Source: Flavobacteriales bacterium
GTDB lineage: Bacteria > Bacteroidota > Bacteroidia > Flavobacteriales_D > Sanyastnellaceae
Reading direction: 5' to 3'
Length of the DNA: 64,000 nt
Assembly (NCBI GenBank): GCA_022447625.1
Contig: JAKVAX010000006.1
Span: forward strand, 124,001-188,000
The translations under genes were made by a program, and so were the position numbers. Below are positions 34,110-42,873 of this stretch, piece after piece. The notes beneath the pieces were generated by a model. The model did not search any database and was not told where the DNA came from. It saw only the letters and a program-made list of their open reading frames with translations. The number at the start of each line of letters is the position of its first letter. Within the stretch, counting starts at the first letter, position 1.

Positions 34110-36761
34110 ATGAAAAAGTTCTTGACTCTCGCGCTGGCGCTGTGCACGGCCCTTGTTATCTATGCTCAAGAAGCTCCTTATGTTGATGGTGAAATTATCG
34201 TGATGTTGGAGCAAAGCAAGAATCCAGCGAAACTTTCCCGCACACTTGCCTCTGATCTAGGCAGCATTGAAGCTGTTGAGCTTGATCGCCAATTATCTGA
34301 ATTGAGCGGGATCTATTTGTTGAAATTCGATACTTCGATTATCAGTAATGAAGAAATGCTTGAAATGGTGCAACGCAGAAGTGGAGTTCGAGCAGCACAA
34401 TTCAACCACATCGTAACAGAGCGCGCTACGCCAAATGATCCTGGTTTTGGAAATCAGTGGCACCATGTTGACGCTTCTGATAATGATATTGACTCGGATC
34501 TTGCTTGGGATATCACTACTGGTGGTACAACAATCAATGGAGACGATATCGTAGTCTGTGTCATTGAAGGTGGTGGTTCTAACTACAACCACGTTGACCT
34601 GATCGATAACCACTGGACAAACGCCAACGAAATTGACGGAAACGGAACTGATGATGATGGCAACGGATACATCGATGACGTGAATGGATGGAATCCGGTT
34701 TCAAACAACGATAACATCCCTGGTGGTGGACACGGTACTGCTGTATCGGGTATGATCGGTGCAAAAGGAAACAACGGAAACGGTGGTGCCGGTGTAAACT
34801 GGGACGTAAGCATCATGCAAGTCACAGTTGGTGGATTGAACGAAGCGAATGTAATCGCAGCGTACAACTACCCATACGTAATGCGTAACCTATACAACAC
34901 AACAAACGGTGCGAACGGAGCATTCGTTGTGGCGACCAACGCTTCTTGGGGTATTGACAATGCGAACCCAGCAAACTACCCAGTTTGGTGTGCTTACTAT
35001 GACGATCTTGGCGCTGTAGGTATTCTGAACTGTGGTGCAACAGCAAACAACAACGTAAACATTGATGTGGTTGGAGATATGCCTACTGGATGTGCTTCTG
35101 ATTACATGGTTGCTGTAACCGCAACAAACTCTAGTGATGTTCGTACGTTCTCTGGATACGGAGCAACAACGATTGACCTGGGAGCTCCAGGAGAAAGTGT
35201 TTACCTCCCTTCAGGTTCTACAGGATATTCCAACACGAGTGGTACATCATTCGCTTCACCTTGTGTGGCGGGTGCTATTGCTTTGATTTACTCGGCTCCA
35301 TGTTCTGATCTCGCGGCATTGGCCATCTCGAATCCACAATTGGCAGCCGATATGGTACGAGGATACATCATGAATGGTGTTGACCCGGTAGCGAACCTTG
35401 CAGGTGAGTGTGTCACTGGTGGACGTTTGAATGTGCGCAATTCGATTGACCTCGCATTGGGTAACTGTGGCCCACTTCCTCCATGTGATCCTGCTTCTAT
35501 TGCTGGTGCTGGTGAGTGCTACCTTGATATCAATGGCGTCGTCCAAGCGTCGATTGTTGTTGATGTTGAGATGTCTGAGGCATTTTGTTCAGCAGAAACA
35601 GTTTGTTTCCGTCCTGTTGGTGGAACATGGGCTTGTGATGATTTGGTATCACTCGGAGTTGACCTGAACAACATGAATACCTACGCTATTCTCGGACTGG
35701 CATCTAACACCGACTACGAGGTGTACTTCACCACTGCGGAAGGAAGCTCGTCGACGATCGTGGTTTCTACAGGAGATTGCGATAGCCAAGTGCCAGGATG
35801 TACTGATCCAATTGCAACTAACTACGATGCCGCGGCCACATTTGATGATGGCTCATGTGTTTTCCCGTGCAGCGATGTAACACTTACCATTGATACAGAT
35901 TGCTGGGGTGGAGAGGTTTCTTGGGAAATTCTAGATGCAGGAGGTAGTGTTATCGCCAGCGTATCTGGAGGTACCTACGGAAACCAGCAAACCTTCACTT
36001 GGTCAGGCTGTCTCGAGTACGGATGTTATACATTCAACATCTTCGATAGCTTCGGCGATGGTCTTGATGGAACTGCTTCAGGTTGTGCCGTAGATGGTAA
36101 CTACAGTATGTCTGATGATCTCGGCAATGAGTTGTTCGCTATGGGGGCAGCTAACTACGGATCAGGAACATCACACAGCTTCTGTGTCCCAGTAGACCTT
36201 CCTGGGTGTACAGATCCAACGGCATGTAACTATACTGCCGCAGCGACTACAGATGATGGTTCTTGTATCCTCCCTGACGGATGTACAGATGCTTCTGCAT
36301 GTAATTATGACCCAGCAGCAACATGTGACGATGGATCATGTATCCTTCCTGATGGATGTACAAACCCTGCAGCCTGTAACTACAATGCCGGTGCGGTTTG
36401 TGACGACGGTTCATGTATCCTCCCTGACGGATGTACAGATGCTTCTGCATGTAACTATGACCCAGCAGCAACATGTGACGATGGATCATGTATCCTTCCT
36501 GATGGATGTACAGACCCAATGGCTTGTAACTACGATGCCGCAGCGTCTTGTGATAACGGAAGCTGTGAATTTGATAGCTGTGGAAGCTGTCCTGGAGACT
36601 TCAACGAAGATGGAAACGTTGACGTTGCTGACCTCCTCATCATGCTGGGCGACTACGGTTGTAGCGCAGGATGTTCAGCAGATATGAATGAAGATGGTTT
36701 CGTCAATTCGACAGATATGCTCGGATTCCTTGCGGCCTTCGGATTCCCTTGTGTGAACTAA
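34110..36761 (+). CDS. Secreted subtilase-like (S8) protein with Cys repeats and dockerin-like end
   Basis: An 883-residue exported protein. After the signal peptide (MKKFLTLALALCTALVIYAQ) and a propeptide-like segment comes an S8 domain: Glu153 in VCVIEGGGSNYNHVDL stands where the catalytic Asp is expected, with His208 in GGHGTAVSGMIGA and Ser380 in SGTSFASPCVAGA. From about residue 565 there are repeats of the GCTDPxACNYxxxAxxDDGSC type, five of them tandem at 25-residue spacing. The end is a dockerin-like pair (GDFNEDGNVDVADLL, then DMNEDGFVNSTDML) rather than a standard sorting domain. It may be a surface protease, or a binding protein if the Glu swap abolishes activity. Confidence 0.85.
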   Translation: MKKFLTLALALCTALVIYAQEAPYVDGEIIVMLEQSKNPAKLSRTLASDLGSIEAVELDRQLSELSGIYLLKFDTSIISNEEMLEMVQRRSGVRAAQFNHIVTERATPNDPGFGNQWHHVDASDNDIDSDLAWDITTGGTTINGDDIVVCVIEGGGSNYNHVDLIDNHWTNANEIDGNGTDDDGNGYIDDVNGWNPVSNNDNIPGGGHGTAVSGMIGAKGNNGNGGAGVNWDVSIMQVTVGGLNEANVIAAYNYPYVMRNLYNTTNGANGAFVVATNASWGIDNANPANYPVWCAYYDDLGAVGILNCGATANNNVNIDVVGDMPTGCASDYMVAVTATNSSDVRTFSGYGATTIDLGAPGESVYLPSGSTGYSNTSGTSFASPCVAGAIALIYSAPCSDLAALAISNPQLAADMVRGYIMNGVDPVANLAGECVTGGRLNVRNSIDLALGNCGPLPPCDPASIAGAGECYLDINGVVQASIVVDVEMSEAFCSAETVCFRPVGGTWACDDLVSLGVDLNNMNTYAILGLASNTDYEVYFTTAEGSSSTIVVSTGDCDSQVPGCTDPIATNYDAAATFDDGSCVFPCSDVTLTIDTDCWGGEVSWEILDAGGSVIASVSGGTYGNQQTFTWSGCLEYGCYTFNIFDSFGDGLDGTASGCAVDGNYSMSDDLGNELFAMGAANYGSGTSHSFCVPVDLPGCTDPTACNYTAAATTDDGSCILPDGCTDASACNYDPAATCDDGSCILPDGCTNPAACNYNAGAVCDDGSCILPDGCTDASACNYDPAATCDDGSCILPDGCTDPMACNYDAAASCDNGSCEFDSCGSCPGDFNEDGNVDVADLLIMLGDYGCSAGCSADMNEDGFVNSTDMLGFLAAFGFPCVN
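36264..36563 (+). repeat. Tandem 75-base coding repeats with 150-base higher-order unit
   Basis: Four consecutive 75-base units encode the CILPDGCTDxxACNYxxxA repeat. A segment of about 99 bases at 36264-36362 recurs at 36414-36512 with a single difference, so two-unit blocks were duplicated recently. Confidence 0.85.
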
Positions 36762-36788
36762 GAAAAACACCTCTTCTCTCAATAATTG

Positions 36789-36823
36789 ACCCCGGAGTTG
36801 CCAACGCAGCTCTGGGGTTTTTC
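36789..36823 (+). terminator. Intrinsic terminator
   Basis: Stem ACCCCGGAG (36789-36797) and CTCTGGGGT (36810-36818), one G-T pair, followed by TTTT. Confidence 0.8.
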
Positions 36824-36831
36824 TTGGAGGA

Positions 36832-36866
36832 ATACAGAACGCGGAATACAGAACGCGGAACGCAGG
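36832..36866. repeat. Heptad repeat tract C
   Basis: Five 7-base units ATACAGA, ACGCGGA, ATACAGA, ACGCGGA, ACGCAGG right after the subtilase terminator. Confidence 0.75.
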
Positions 36867-36885
36867 AGATGTTGAATAAATACCG

Positions 36886-37393
36886 TCAGCCGTCAACGTC
36901 GACACTGATTGCCTTCCCATCTTTAACCTCAGACTCTTTGATGGTGCTCTCCAATTGAAAGTCAAGTTTTGACATGGCGTATTTGCACTTGAGGTTTTCT
37001 GATTCTACGAAGCCTTCAATACGATGGCGGTGTAAACTTCTAATTCCGAATTCGGTGATCAAGGAGAGTGCTTCTTGCATGACCCCTTGTCCCAAATACG
37101 AAGGCAGGAGCCCAAGACCGATTTCAGCTTTCTTAGCGCTCAGATCGATATCATTTAATCCGCCAGCGTCTAAAAAATCCTGAGTTGTCTGGGGAGCAAA
37201 TGGCCCACCAGCGTTGCTCTTTCTTTTCGAACCACTCAAGTTGTTCTTTCGCCGCTTTTTCATCCTTTAAATGAATGCCGTAGAAGTTCGTGACTTCGGG
37301 GTTAGATAAGCCCAAGAGGATATTGCCGGGATCAGCCGATGTAATCTCACGAAGCAAAAGATTCGAAGAAGTAAGCGTAGGTGTTTTACTCAA
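36886..37393 (-). pseudogene. GNAT-family N-acetyltransferase, frameshifted
   Basis: Two overlapping minus-strand frames together make one RimJ/RimL-like acetyltransferase of about 168 residues. The first (from ATG 37393) has LLLREITSADPGNILLGLSN, then QRWWAICSPDNSGF; the second continues with LDAGGLNDIDL, then KAEIGLGLLPSYLGQGVMQE (acetyl-CoA site) and HRIEGFVESENLK. They join at a run of six T (plus-strand A at 37172-37177): removing one base restores DNSGFLDAGG. It may be a real decay product, a slippery site, or a homopolymer sequencing error. Confidence 0.75.
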
Positions 37394-37411
37394 CGGTGAG
37401 GTTGTTGGTGA

Positions 37412-37460
37412 TTAGTCGTTAGTCCCAAGTCTCTCGCCGCTAGACCCTAGACTCTCGTCT
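37412..37460. repeat. Heptad repeat tract D
   Basis: Seven 7-base units TTAGTCG, TTAGTCC, CAAGTCT, CTCGCCG, CTAGACC, CTAGACT, CTCGTCT, running up to the porZ stop codon. Confidence 0.7.
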
Positions 37461-39774
37461 ATCGTACGACCGCCACCTTCGCGACATTCGTCGCCTTCCC
37501 ATCTTCTGTAGTGCAGAAAACAAGATACACGCCTGTACTTACTCGTTTACCGTAACGGTCATTACCATCCCATGTGGCACGTCCTCCAAGTGAGGTTGTT
37601 GTATAAACGATGTTGCCGCTGACATCAGTTACTTTCACGTCGGTTTCGAATGCGAGCCCGTCAATGGTGATGATACCTTCGTAATCTTCTCGGACTGGGT
37701 TCGGGTAAACGGATACTTCTGAAATTTCTTGGTCGAAGTTAGTTGCGGTACCAGTGTAGCTGATGATGCCCCGGTCAGTACCAAAGAATATTTCACCATT
37801 GCGCTGGTTGATGGCAATGTCAACGACGTTGTTCGAAAGTAGGGGACTACTCTCTTCAGTGAAGTGCTGAATTTGGCTCAGTCCATCTTCGCTGAAAAGG
37901 AAGACACCGCTGTTAGCAGTTCCAACCCATTTGCGGTTCGCACCATCAATTTCAATGCAATTCACTTGCTCCGTTTCCAGGAGGATCTGAATATTCCCAT
38001 CTTGTTCGATCAAGATCTGTTGTGCATCGAAGTTGTTTCCATTAAAGATCGATTCGGGAGAAAAGAATACCGCGATTCCTTGAAGCGTTCCCACCCACAT
38101 TTCACCGTCAAGGTCTTCTTCCAAACAGTAAACGTCAAGGGTTGGTAGTCCACCTTCACCTTCTTCATTGGTGAGTACTTGGTAGCTGTCATCACTGGTA
38201 TCTCCAATGGTTTCGTTATGGTTGAGCACTACGATGCCGTGTCCTCGAGGGAGGATTGACCAAATGTAGCCTTGACGGGTCGCCACAATGTCTCCGATGA
38301 AAATGTCGCTGTCTACTTCTGGTTGGAAGTTGAAACTCACAAATGAGTTGCCTGCAGTGCGCACCATCAGCGGATCATCAGTGTAAGCATTGGCAAACCA
38401 TAGGTTTCCATTCGGGTCAAAATCAACACCGCCTACTCCAATACGTGGTGAGCCTCCGAAATTGGCGAGCTCAAGCGGACTATCACTATCGTTCCAAATC
38501 TCAGTAATCTCACCTCCATTGACTTCGATGAGCCCTTCTTCCCATGACCCCAAGAAAATGTTGTTGTTGTTCGTCGGGTTCACAGAAACGGTCATGTAAT
38601 CGTTGATCGAGCCGATGTCGTTCTCTCCGTCAGATTGAGGAGCGATTATCCATTGGTCGTTCACAAGACCGTAAATTCCTTTCTTGTCATAATTATTGGT
38701 CCAGGTGGGATCCACGCCACCAGACGCAATCCATATGTTGTCGTTAAATGCATCGATACGACGAACATTGAATGCAGGTGGACCAGCAGGTTGAAATGCT
38801 GCTTCGGGTCCTGAAAGCTCAAATGAAAGCAGACCGCCAAATTCACTGGCGATCCAGATGGTTTCTCCTTCGATCAAGGCGGCACGAGGAATTACAGCAT
38901 TACCCTGAATTCCTTGCTGAGACCCCACTTCGGCGTAAGCCTCATCAACTACGGTTACCTTATTAAAGGTGGAAATGACCACGTGATCTTCATTGTGATT
39001 TAGATCAACTACCTGCTCAGATTCATAGCCCGGGAGGATAGTGAAGTTCAAGTCATTGCGGTTCGCAACCCACAATTCATCTTCAAAACCATTTTCACGA
39101 ACAAGGAAGATGTCTTCTTTGAAGACCATGAGCTCAGAGTACTCAGCATCTTCATCTGGTGTGTCGGTCATTAGTTCCCACGCCTCAAAGCTTACCAAGA
39201 AGGGGTTGCTTCGTTCTGCCCGGTAGATACCTTCTTCTGTCGCAGCGTACCAGTAGGTCTCATCAAAATCAAGCGTGTTGATGCGGATGAGGTTTGATTG
39301 CCCATTGATAAACCACGTTTCACGTACCTCTCGGTTGTTGATGTCGACAACAACGATCCCGAAACCACAACTGAGATAAGCCAGTCCGTCAACAATCGTA
39401 ATGTCGTAAATGGCCTTGTCTCCAATCACATTACTTTGAGCAATGTCAGCTAGGTTGAAAGGTGAACCGTTGGTGATAATGTCAAGCTCTCCAGTAGTGT
39501 AGCCAACAAGAAGGGTAGAGCTAGGCGGATCAAAATCAATGGATGAAAGGTCGGATCCACTCAAGAGATTGACTTTCGAAATGCGTTCAAGGCTTTGATC
39601 AACCTTTGAATAAGCGAACACGCTGAAAGGCGTAGCGCAATACACGCGGTCATTACCGAAGGCAACATCAATTGTTTCTCCATAGGGTAAGTGTTCACGC
39701 CATGTTCCGATTGCCTGCTGGGCATAGCTGGCAAGGGTGCAAAAAGTGAGGATAATTGCGAGTAGCCTCCGCAT
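37459..39774 (-). CDS. porZ: Type IX secretion system protein PorZ
   Basis: A 771-residue two-propeller surface protein of the T9SS attachment complex, which helps link cargo to anionic lipopolysaccharide. Signal peptide MRRLLAIILTFCTLASYAQ is followed by WREHLPYGETIDVAFGNDRVY, the PorZ opening, then two seven-bladed propeller regions and a C-terminal sorting domain (EVSVYPNPVREDYEGIITI, then TTSLGGRATWDGNDRYG, then VSTGVYLVFCTT). An open frame extends to 39915, but ATG at 39774 begins the signal peptide. Several T9SS cargo genes in the window would depend on it. Confidence 0.92.
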   Translation of the reverse strand: MRRLLAIILTFCTLASYAQQAIGTWREHLPYGETIDVAFGNDRVYCATPFSVFAYSKVDQSLERISKVNLLSGSDLSSIDFDPPSSTLLVGYTTGELDIITNGSPFNLADIAQSNVIGDKAIYDITIVDGLAYLSCGFGIVVVDINNREVRETWFINGQSNLIRINTLDFDETYWYAATEEGIYRAERSNPFLVSFEAWELMTDTPDEDAEYSELMVFKEDIFLVRENGFEDELWVANRNDLNFTILPGYESEQVVDLNHNEDHVVISTFNKVTVVDEAYAEVGSQQGIQGNAVIPRAALIEGETIWIASEFGGLLSFELSGPEAAFQPAGPPAFNVRRIDAFNDNIWIASGGVDPTWTNNYDKKGIYGLVNDQWIIAPQSDGENDIGSINDYMTVSVNPTNNNNIFLGSWEEGLIEVNGGEITEIWNDSDSPLELANFGGSPRIGVGGVDFDPNGNLWFANAYTDDPLMVRTAGNSFVSFNFQPEVDSDIFIGDIVATRQGYIWSILPRGHGIVVLNHNETIGDTSDDSYQVLTNEEGEGGLPTLDVYCLEEDLDGEMWVGTLQGIAVFFSPESIFNGNNFDAQQILIEQDGNIQILLETEQVNCIEIDGANRKWVGTANSGVFLFSEDGLSQIQHFTEESSPLLSNNVVDIAINQRNGEIFFGTDRGIISYTGTATNFDQEISEVSVYPNPVREDYEGIITIDGLAFETDVKVTDVSGNIVYTTTSLGGRATWDGNDRYGKRVSTGVYLVFCTTEDGKATNVAKVAVVR

Positions 39775-39824
39775 ATTCTTTGTTTTGGTCTGCAATGTAA
39801 ACGGAAGAGTTGGAATAATCGTAT

Positions 39825-40517
39825 TTACAGATTCGAAGAAGCCTTGTTCTCCTGACCTGCGTGTTGCCGATCGAGCTCGTGTGCTTTTTCTTCGTCTTTC
39901 AGACGGAAAAAGCATCCCGTATCAGAGAACTCCATTTCTAAGATGTCCCAAGCAACAAGCTGTGCTAAGGTATTCTCTGTACGCTCACGTCCCATGCGAA
40001 GGATGTTAGATGTCTTCTTAAAACCGAGTTTGCCTTTTTCGGTGAGCACTTTGAAGAGTCGGCGCACTTTCCATGTGTAATGGAAGTCGTTGATTCCATC
40101 GGTCATTTGATGTTGCCAGACTTTTAAAAGTACGCCGTTCGCGCGCACGTTTCGATCATCCTGACGCTGGTAAGCGTACCATTGATGATCGTGATCTTCT
40201 GCGAAATGGGGCTTCTTCAAAGAGGGTTCTACAATGACTTCGAGAACAGATTTGAAGTCGGATTTCCAGACTTGGGTTTGAAAATCTACCACAGGCTTGC
40301 AATGCAACTCCGCGGCTGCTTCAATCATGTGGAATTCTTCTTCAACGCTAACTCCGCTGACTGAGCCGTTGTCTTTGACCCCAATCAACAAGCGACCACC
40401 ATCCGTATTGGCAAAAGCCACTAAGGTCTTCGCGATTTTGCGTGCGTCTTCCACGCGCATCTTAAAGTCTTGCTGTTGATGTTCGCCTTCTGCGATCATC
40501 TTTGTCACGTACGACAT
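39825..40517 (-). CDS. AlbA_2 / Schlafen-type putative DNA-binding protein
   Basis: A 230-residue protein. Residues about 12-130 form an AlbA_2 (divergent AAA-4) domain: EGEHQQQDFKMRV, then LVAFANTDGGRLLIGVKDNG and a C-terminal winged-helix-like part (KKTSNILRMGRERTENTLA). Such proteins are usually called putative transcriptional regulators or ATP-binding proteins; the role is not established. It lies between the MORN-repeat gene and porZ on the same strand, with 50-90 base gaps. Confidence 0.8.
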   Translation of the reverse strand: MSYVTKMIAEGEHQQQDFKMRVEDARKIAKTLVAFANTDGGRLLIGVKDNGSVSGVSVEEEFHMIEAAAELHCKPVVDFQTQVWKSDFKSVLEVIVEPSLKKPHFAEDHDHQWYAYQRQDDRNVRANGVLLKVWQHQMTDGINDFHYTWKVRRLFKVLTEKGKLGFKKTSNILRMGRERTENTLAQLVAWDILEMEFSDTGCFFRLKDEEKAHELDRQHAGQENKASSNL

Positions 40518-40604
40518 GCTTACCCCGCGTTTGTTACGAAGTTACTTCATGGAGCGCGAAATGTTCAAAGAGGCCAATGGAAAATGAGTGAAAGTTTGCC
40601 TTCT

Positions 40605-42197
40605 TTAACCTCTTCGGGTTTTGATGACTTTGACCACTTTTCCGTTTTCGAAGATCATGTGCTCTTCTACTTGTCCGTTTTTCTCATTGTAAGTGATCCA
40701 CTTACCATGTCTCCGGTTGTTCTTGTACTCAGCTTCGATGAGCACTTGTCCACGGCGGTTGTAGGTTTTTGACAGGCCGTCGAGTTTTCCTTCGCTGTAT
40801 TCGCATTCGCGATTCGGTGAACCATTCGGGAAGTTATAAGTCCACTCTCCATCTGGGGTTCCGTCTTTGTATGATCCTTTGGTTTCGATGATGCCGTTTT
40901 CATTTCCCATCACCCACTCACCGGTACGATTGCCGTCTTGATTGTACTTTCCGGCTTCATGGAGTTGCCCGTTTTCATAACGGAAGTCCCATTCACCAAC
41001 CCGAAGGTCGCCTTTCCATTCTCCTGAATAGTTCTTGATTCCGTTAGGGTACCATCCTTCCCATTTGCCGTCGAGTTTCCCCATGGCATAGGAGCCTTTG
41101 TCTTTTGGGTTGCCGTTGTCAAACCAGCTTTCCCAGAGGCCATCTTCCTTATCGTCAGTGAAGGTTCCCGTCATGAGTTGGTTGCCATTTTCGAACCAAT
41201 ATTCCCAGATGCCGTTCTTCATCCCATTCTTGTAACTACCCTGTTTCCAGTCTTCACCAGTGATGTAATAATAGTGCCAGACGCCTTCCATTTGGCCTTG
41301 AACGTATTCACCTTCGTAGTGTACTTGTCCGTTTCCATAATAGTACTTCCATTCGCCTTCTTGTAAGTCGGCGTCGAAAGAGCCTTCCATATCTACGTTT
41401 CCGTCTTTAAAGTACCAGGTCCATTTTCGGGTTTTCTTTCCTGCTGCGTAGTTTCCTTTGACTTCAGTCGCTCCGCTCCGAAAATTTCTCAGGAGTTCAC
41501 CGTCGAGCATTCCGTTCTTGTAGTTTTCTATTTGCTCAAGCGTACCGCCGAAGTAGTTGGTTTTCCATTGACCGTCTTTCTTTCCTGCTGCGTAGCTTCC
41601 TTCTTGACGAAGGCTGCCGTCTTCAAAGTAGCCGGTGTATTTTCCGTTAGGAATGCCGTTCGCGAAAGTTGTTTCACTTTTTACGGGACCAGACTTGAAG
41701 AACATTGGGTACGTTCCGCTCCCATTCTCAATGAGTGTTTCTCCTTCCGCGTTAGCGAAATAAAGCACACGCTTCAGACTGTCAGTATATTCTTCAACCA
41801 GCTTTTTGTCGCCGTTGTCAAAATAGTAGTACCAATCACCCGTTTTGAAATCTGCTTTGTAGAAACCGTATTCGAGAAGCACGCTGTCAGGAGTGAGAAC
41901 ACGCATCACGCTATCCTGGAGACCTCGAATGAAATAACCCTCTGTTTCAATGATCCCGTTTTGATGGTAACGAATGGTAGGGCCATCAAGAACACCAAAC
42001 CAGTAAGTCGATTCTTCTTTCAGATTCCCGTCTTCATACCACCATTGCCACTTGCCGTGTTCGAGTCCTCTTTCGTAGAAGCCTTCGCTACGCTTTTGGC
42101 CATCATCATAGAAGTCAACGTAATGTTGCTTTTGAGCTATTCCGCCAATGGCGAATAAAAGAAGCAGGGAAGTCAGGATCGGTTTCAAATCTTGCAT
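40605..42197 (-). CDS. MORN/YwqK-type repeat protein, exported
   Basis: A 530-residue protein of about twenty tandem repeats of 22-24 residues with the pattern YxNGxxxxEGxYxxGxxxGxWxxY. Examples are FYDDGQKRSEGFYERGLEHG and YYGNGQVHYEGEYVQGQMEG. The N-terminal signal peptide (MQDLKPILTSLLLLFAIGGIAQ) indicates export. Databases often label these repeats antitoxin-like (YwqK) from one Bacillus gene; nothing here supports a toxin-antitoxin role. Structural or protein-binding function is more likely. A dispersed-motif copy reads ANAE at 41745-41760. A -7 box lies 4 bases before the start. Confidence 0.85.
   Translation of the reverse strand: MQDLKPILTSLLLLFAIGGIAQKQHYVDFYDDGQKRSEGFYERGLEHGKWQWWYEDGNLKEESTYWFGVLDGPTIRYHQNGIIETEGYFIRGLQDSVMRVLTPDSVLLEYGFYKADFKTGDWYYYFDNGDKKLVEEYTDSLKRVLYFANAEGETLIENGSGTYPMFFKSGPVKSETTFANGIPNGKYTGYFEDGSLRQEGSYAAGKKDGQWKTNYFGGTLEQIENYKNGMLDGELLRNFRSGATEVKGNYAAGKKTRKWTWYFKDGNVDMEGSFDADLQEGEWKYYYGNGQVHYEGEYVQGQMEGVWHYYYITGEDWKQGSYKNGMKNGIWEYWFENGNQLMTGTFTDDKEDGLWESWFDNGNPKDKGSYAMGKLDGKWEGWYPNGIKNYSGEWKGDLRVGEWDFRYENGQLHEAGKYNQDGNRTGEWVMGNENGIIETKGSYKDGTPDGEWTYNFPNGSPNRECEYSEGKLDGLSKTYNRRGQVLIEAEYKNNRRHGKWITYNEKNGQVEEHMIFENGKVVKVIKTRRG
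41745..41760 (-). repeat. Dispersed iterated motif, coding copy
   Basis: TTCCGCGTTAGCGAAA on the plus strand, read as ANAE in the MORN-repeat protein; one central base differs from the usual form. Confidence 0.7.
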
Positions 42198-42201
42198 GGC
42201 A

Positions 42202-42209
42202 CAAAATTA
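42202..42209 (-). promoter_or_regulatory. -7 box of the MORN-repeat gene
   Basis: Minus-strand TAATTTTG ends 4 bases before the ATG at 42197, another near-leaderless start. Confidence 0.5.
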
Positions 42210-42286
42210 ACGGCCTTCTGTACCAAAGAGGTATGTCTTACTTCGACTTTTCCACACATACATACTCGTAGAAAAGGTTAAAATCT

Positions 42287-42328
42287 CTGACTATGTACTA
42301 AAGACCAACAACTAACCACTAATTTGTA
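42287..42328. repeat. Heptad repeat tract E
   Basis: Six 7-base units CTGACTA, TGTACTA, AAGACCA, ACAACTA, ACCACTA, ATTTGTA directly upstream of the rimP -7 box. Confidence 0.7.
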
Positions 42329-42329
42329 C

Positions 42330-42337
42330 TATATTTG
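42330..42337 (+). promoter_or_regulatory. -7 box of the rimP-nusA-infB operon
   Basis: TATATTTG, an exact TAnnTTTG match, 62 bases before the rimP ATG, with a terminator-like hairpin between them. Confidence 0.65.
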
Positions 42338-42365
42338 CAGCGCAAAGGAGATGCTAAAACAAATG

Positions 42366-42390
42366 AAGAGGGGCGAGAGTCCCTCTTTTT
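42366..42390 (+). promoter_or_regulatory. Terminator-like hairpin in the rimP leader (attenuator candidate)
   Basis: Stem AAGAGGGGC (42366-42374) and GTCCCTCTT (42379-42387) closed by a GAGA tetraloop and followed by T residues, ending 9 bases before the rimP ATG. No gene upstream runs in this direction, so it can only act on transcripts started at the box at 42330. An AAAGGAG followed by ATG (42344-42353) lies between box and hairpin and could open a short leader frame overlapping rimP. Confidence 0.6.
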
Positions 42391-42399
42391 ATTACGCAC

Positions 42400-42870
42400 A
42401 TGATCACAAAAGACCAGATCGAACAGTTGTTGGAAGAAGGCTTGGGAGAAGGTCCGATCTTCGTTGTGAAGCTTGATGTTTCCGCAGGAAATGACATCAG
42501 AGTTTTGATTGATAACGACGAAGGGATTGCGATCTCTGATTGTGTGAAAGTAAGCCGAATGATCGAAGGTTCTTATGACCGAGATTTAGAAGATTTTTCC
42601 CTGAATGTATCTTCTCCTGGGGCGGATCAACCGCTTATGGTGAAGCGTCAATATGTGAAGAATGTGGGGAGAGGTCTCAAAGTGAAGACCACTGAAGGAT
42701 TGAAGATTGAAGGCACCTTGGAGGCAGCCGATGATGAAAGCATTGCGGTTGTTGTGCGTGAAAAGCGTCGAATTGAAGGCCGAAAGGCGAAAGAATGGGT
42801 AGAAGAAAAGCATACCATCGCTTATGCCGACATCGACAAGGCGACGGTTGTCATATCATTTAAAAAATAG
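42400..42870 (+). CDS. rimP: Ribosome maturation factor RimP
   Basis: A 156-residue protein needed for assembly of the 30S ribosomal subunit. The N-terminal domain has LDVSAGNDIRVLIDNDEGI, then VSRMIEGSYDRDLEDFSLNV and SSPGADQPL, the most conserved RimP segment; the C-terminal part is the Sm-like domain. It heads the classic rimP-nusA-infB operon, with nusA starting 3 bases after its stop. Confidence 0.95.
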   Translation: MITKDQIEQLLEEGLGEGPIFVVKLDVSAGNDIRVLIDNDEGIAISDCVKVSRMIEGSYDRDLEDFSLNVSSPGADQPLMVKRQYVKNVGRGLKVKTTEGLKIEGTLEAADDESIAVVVREKRRIEGRKAKEWVEEKHTIAYADIDKATVVISFKK

Positions 42871-42873
42871 AAT

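Noticed and set aside
36264-36563. Possible CRISPR array
   Set aside because: The regular repeats are 75-base coding units in frame with the secreted protein, without spacers or cas genes.
36247-36687. Repetitive open frames on both strands within the subtilase Cys repeats
   Set aside because: They are out-of-frame readings of the 75-base tandem coding repeats.
40605-42197. Toxin-antitoxin system at the YwqK-like repeat gene
   Set aside because: Only the repeat family name suggests it; the protein is exported, very long and has no toxin partner.
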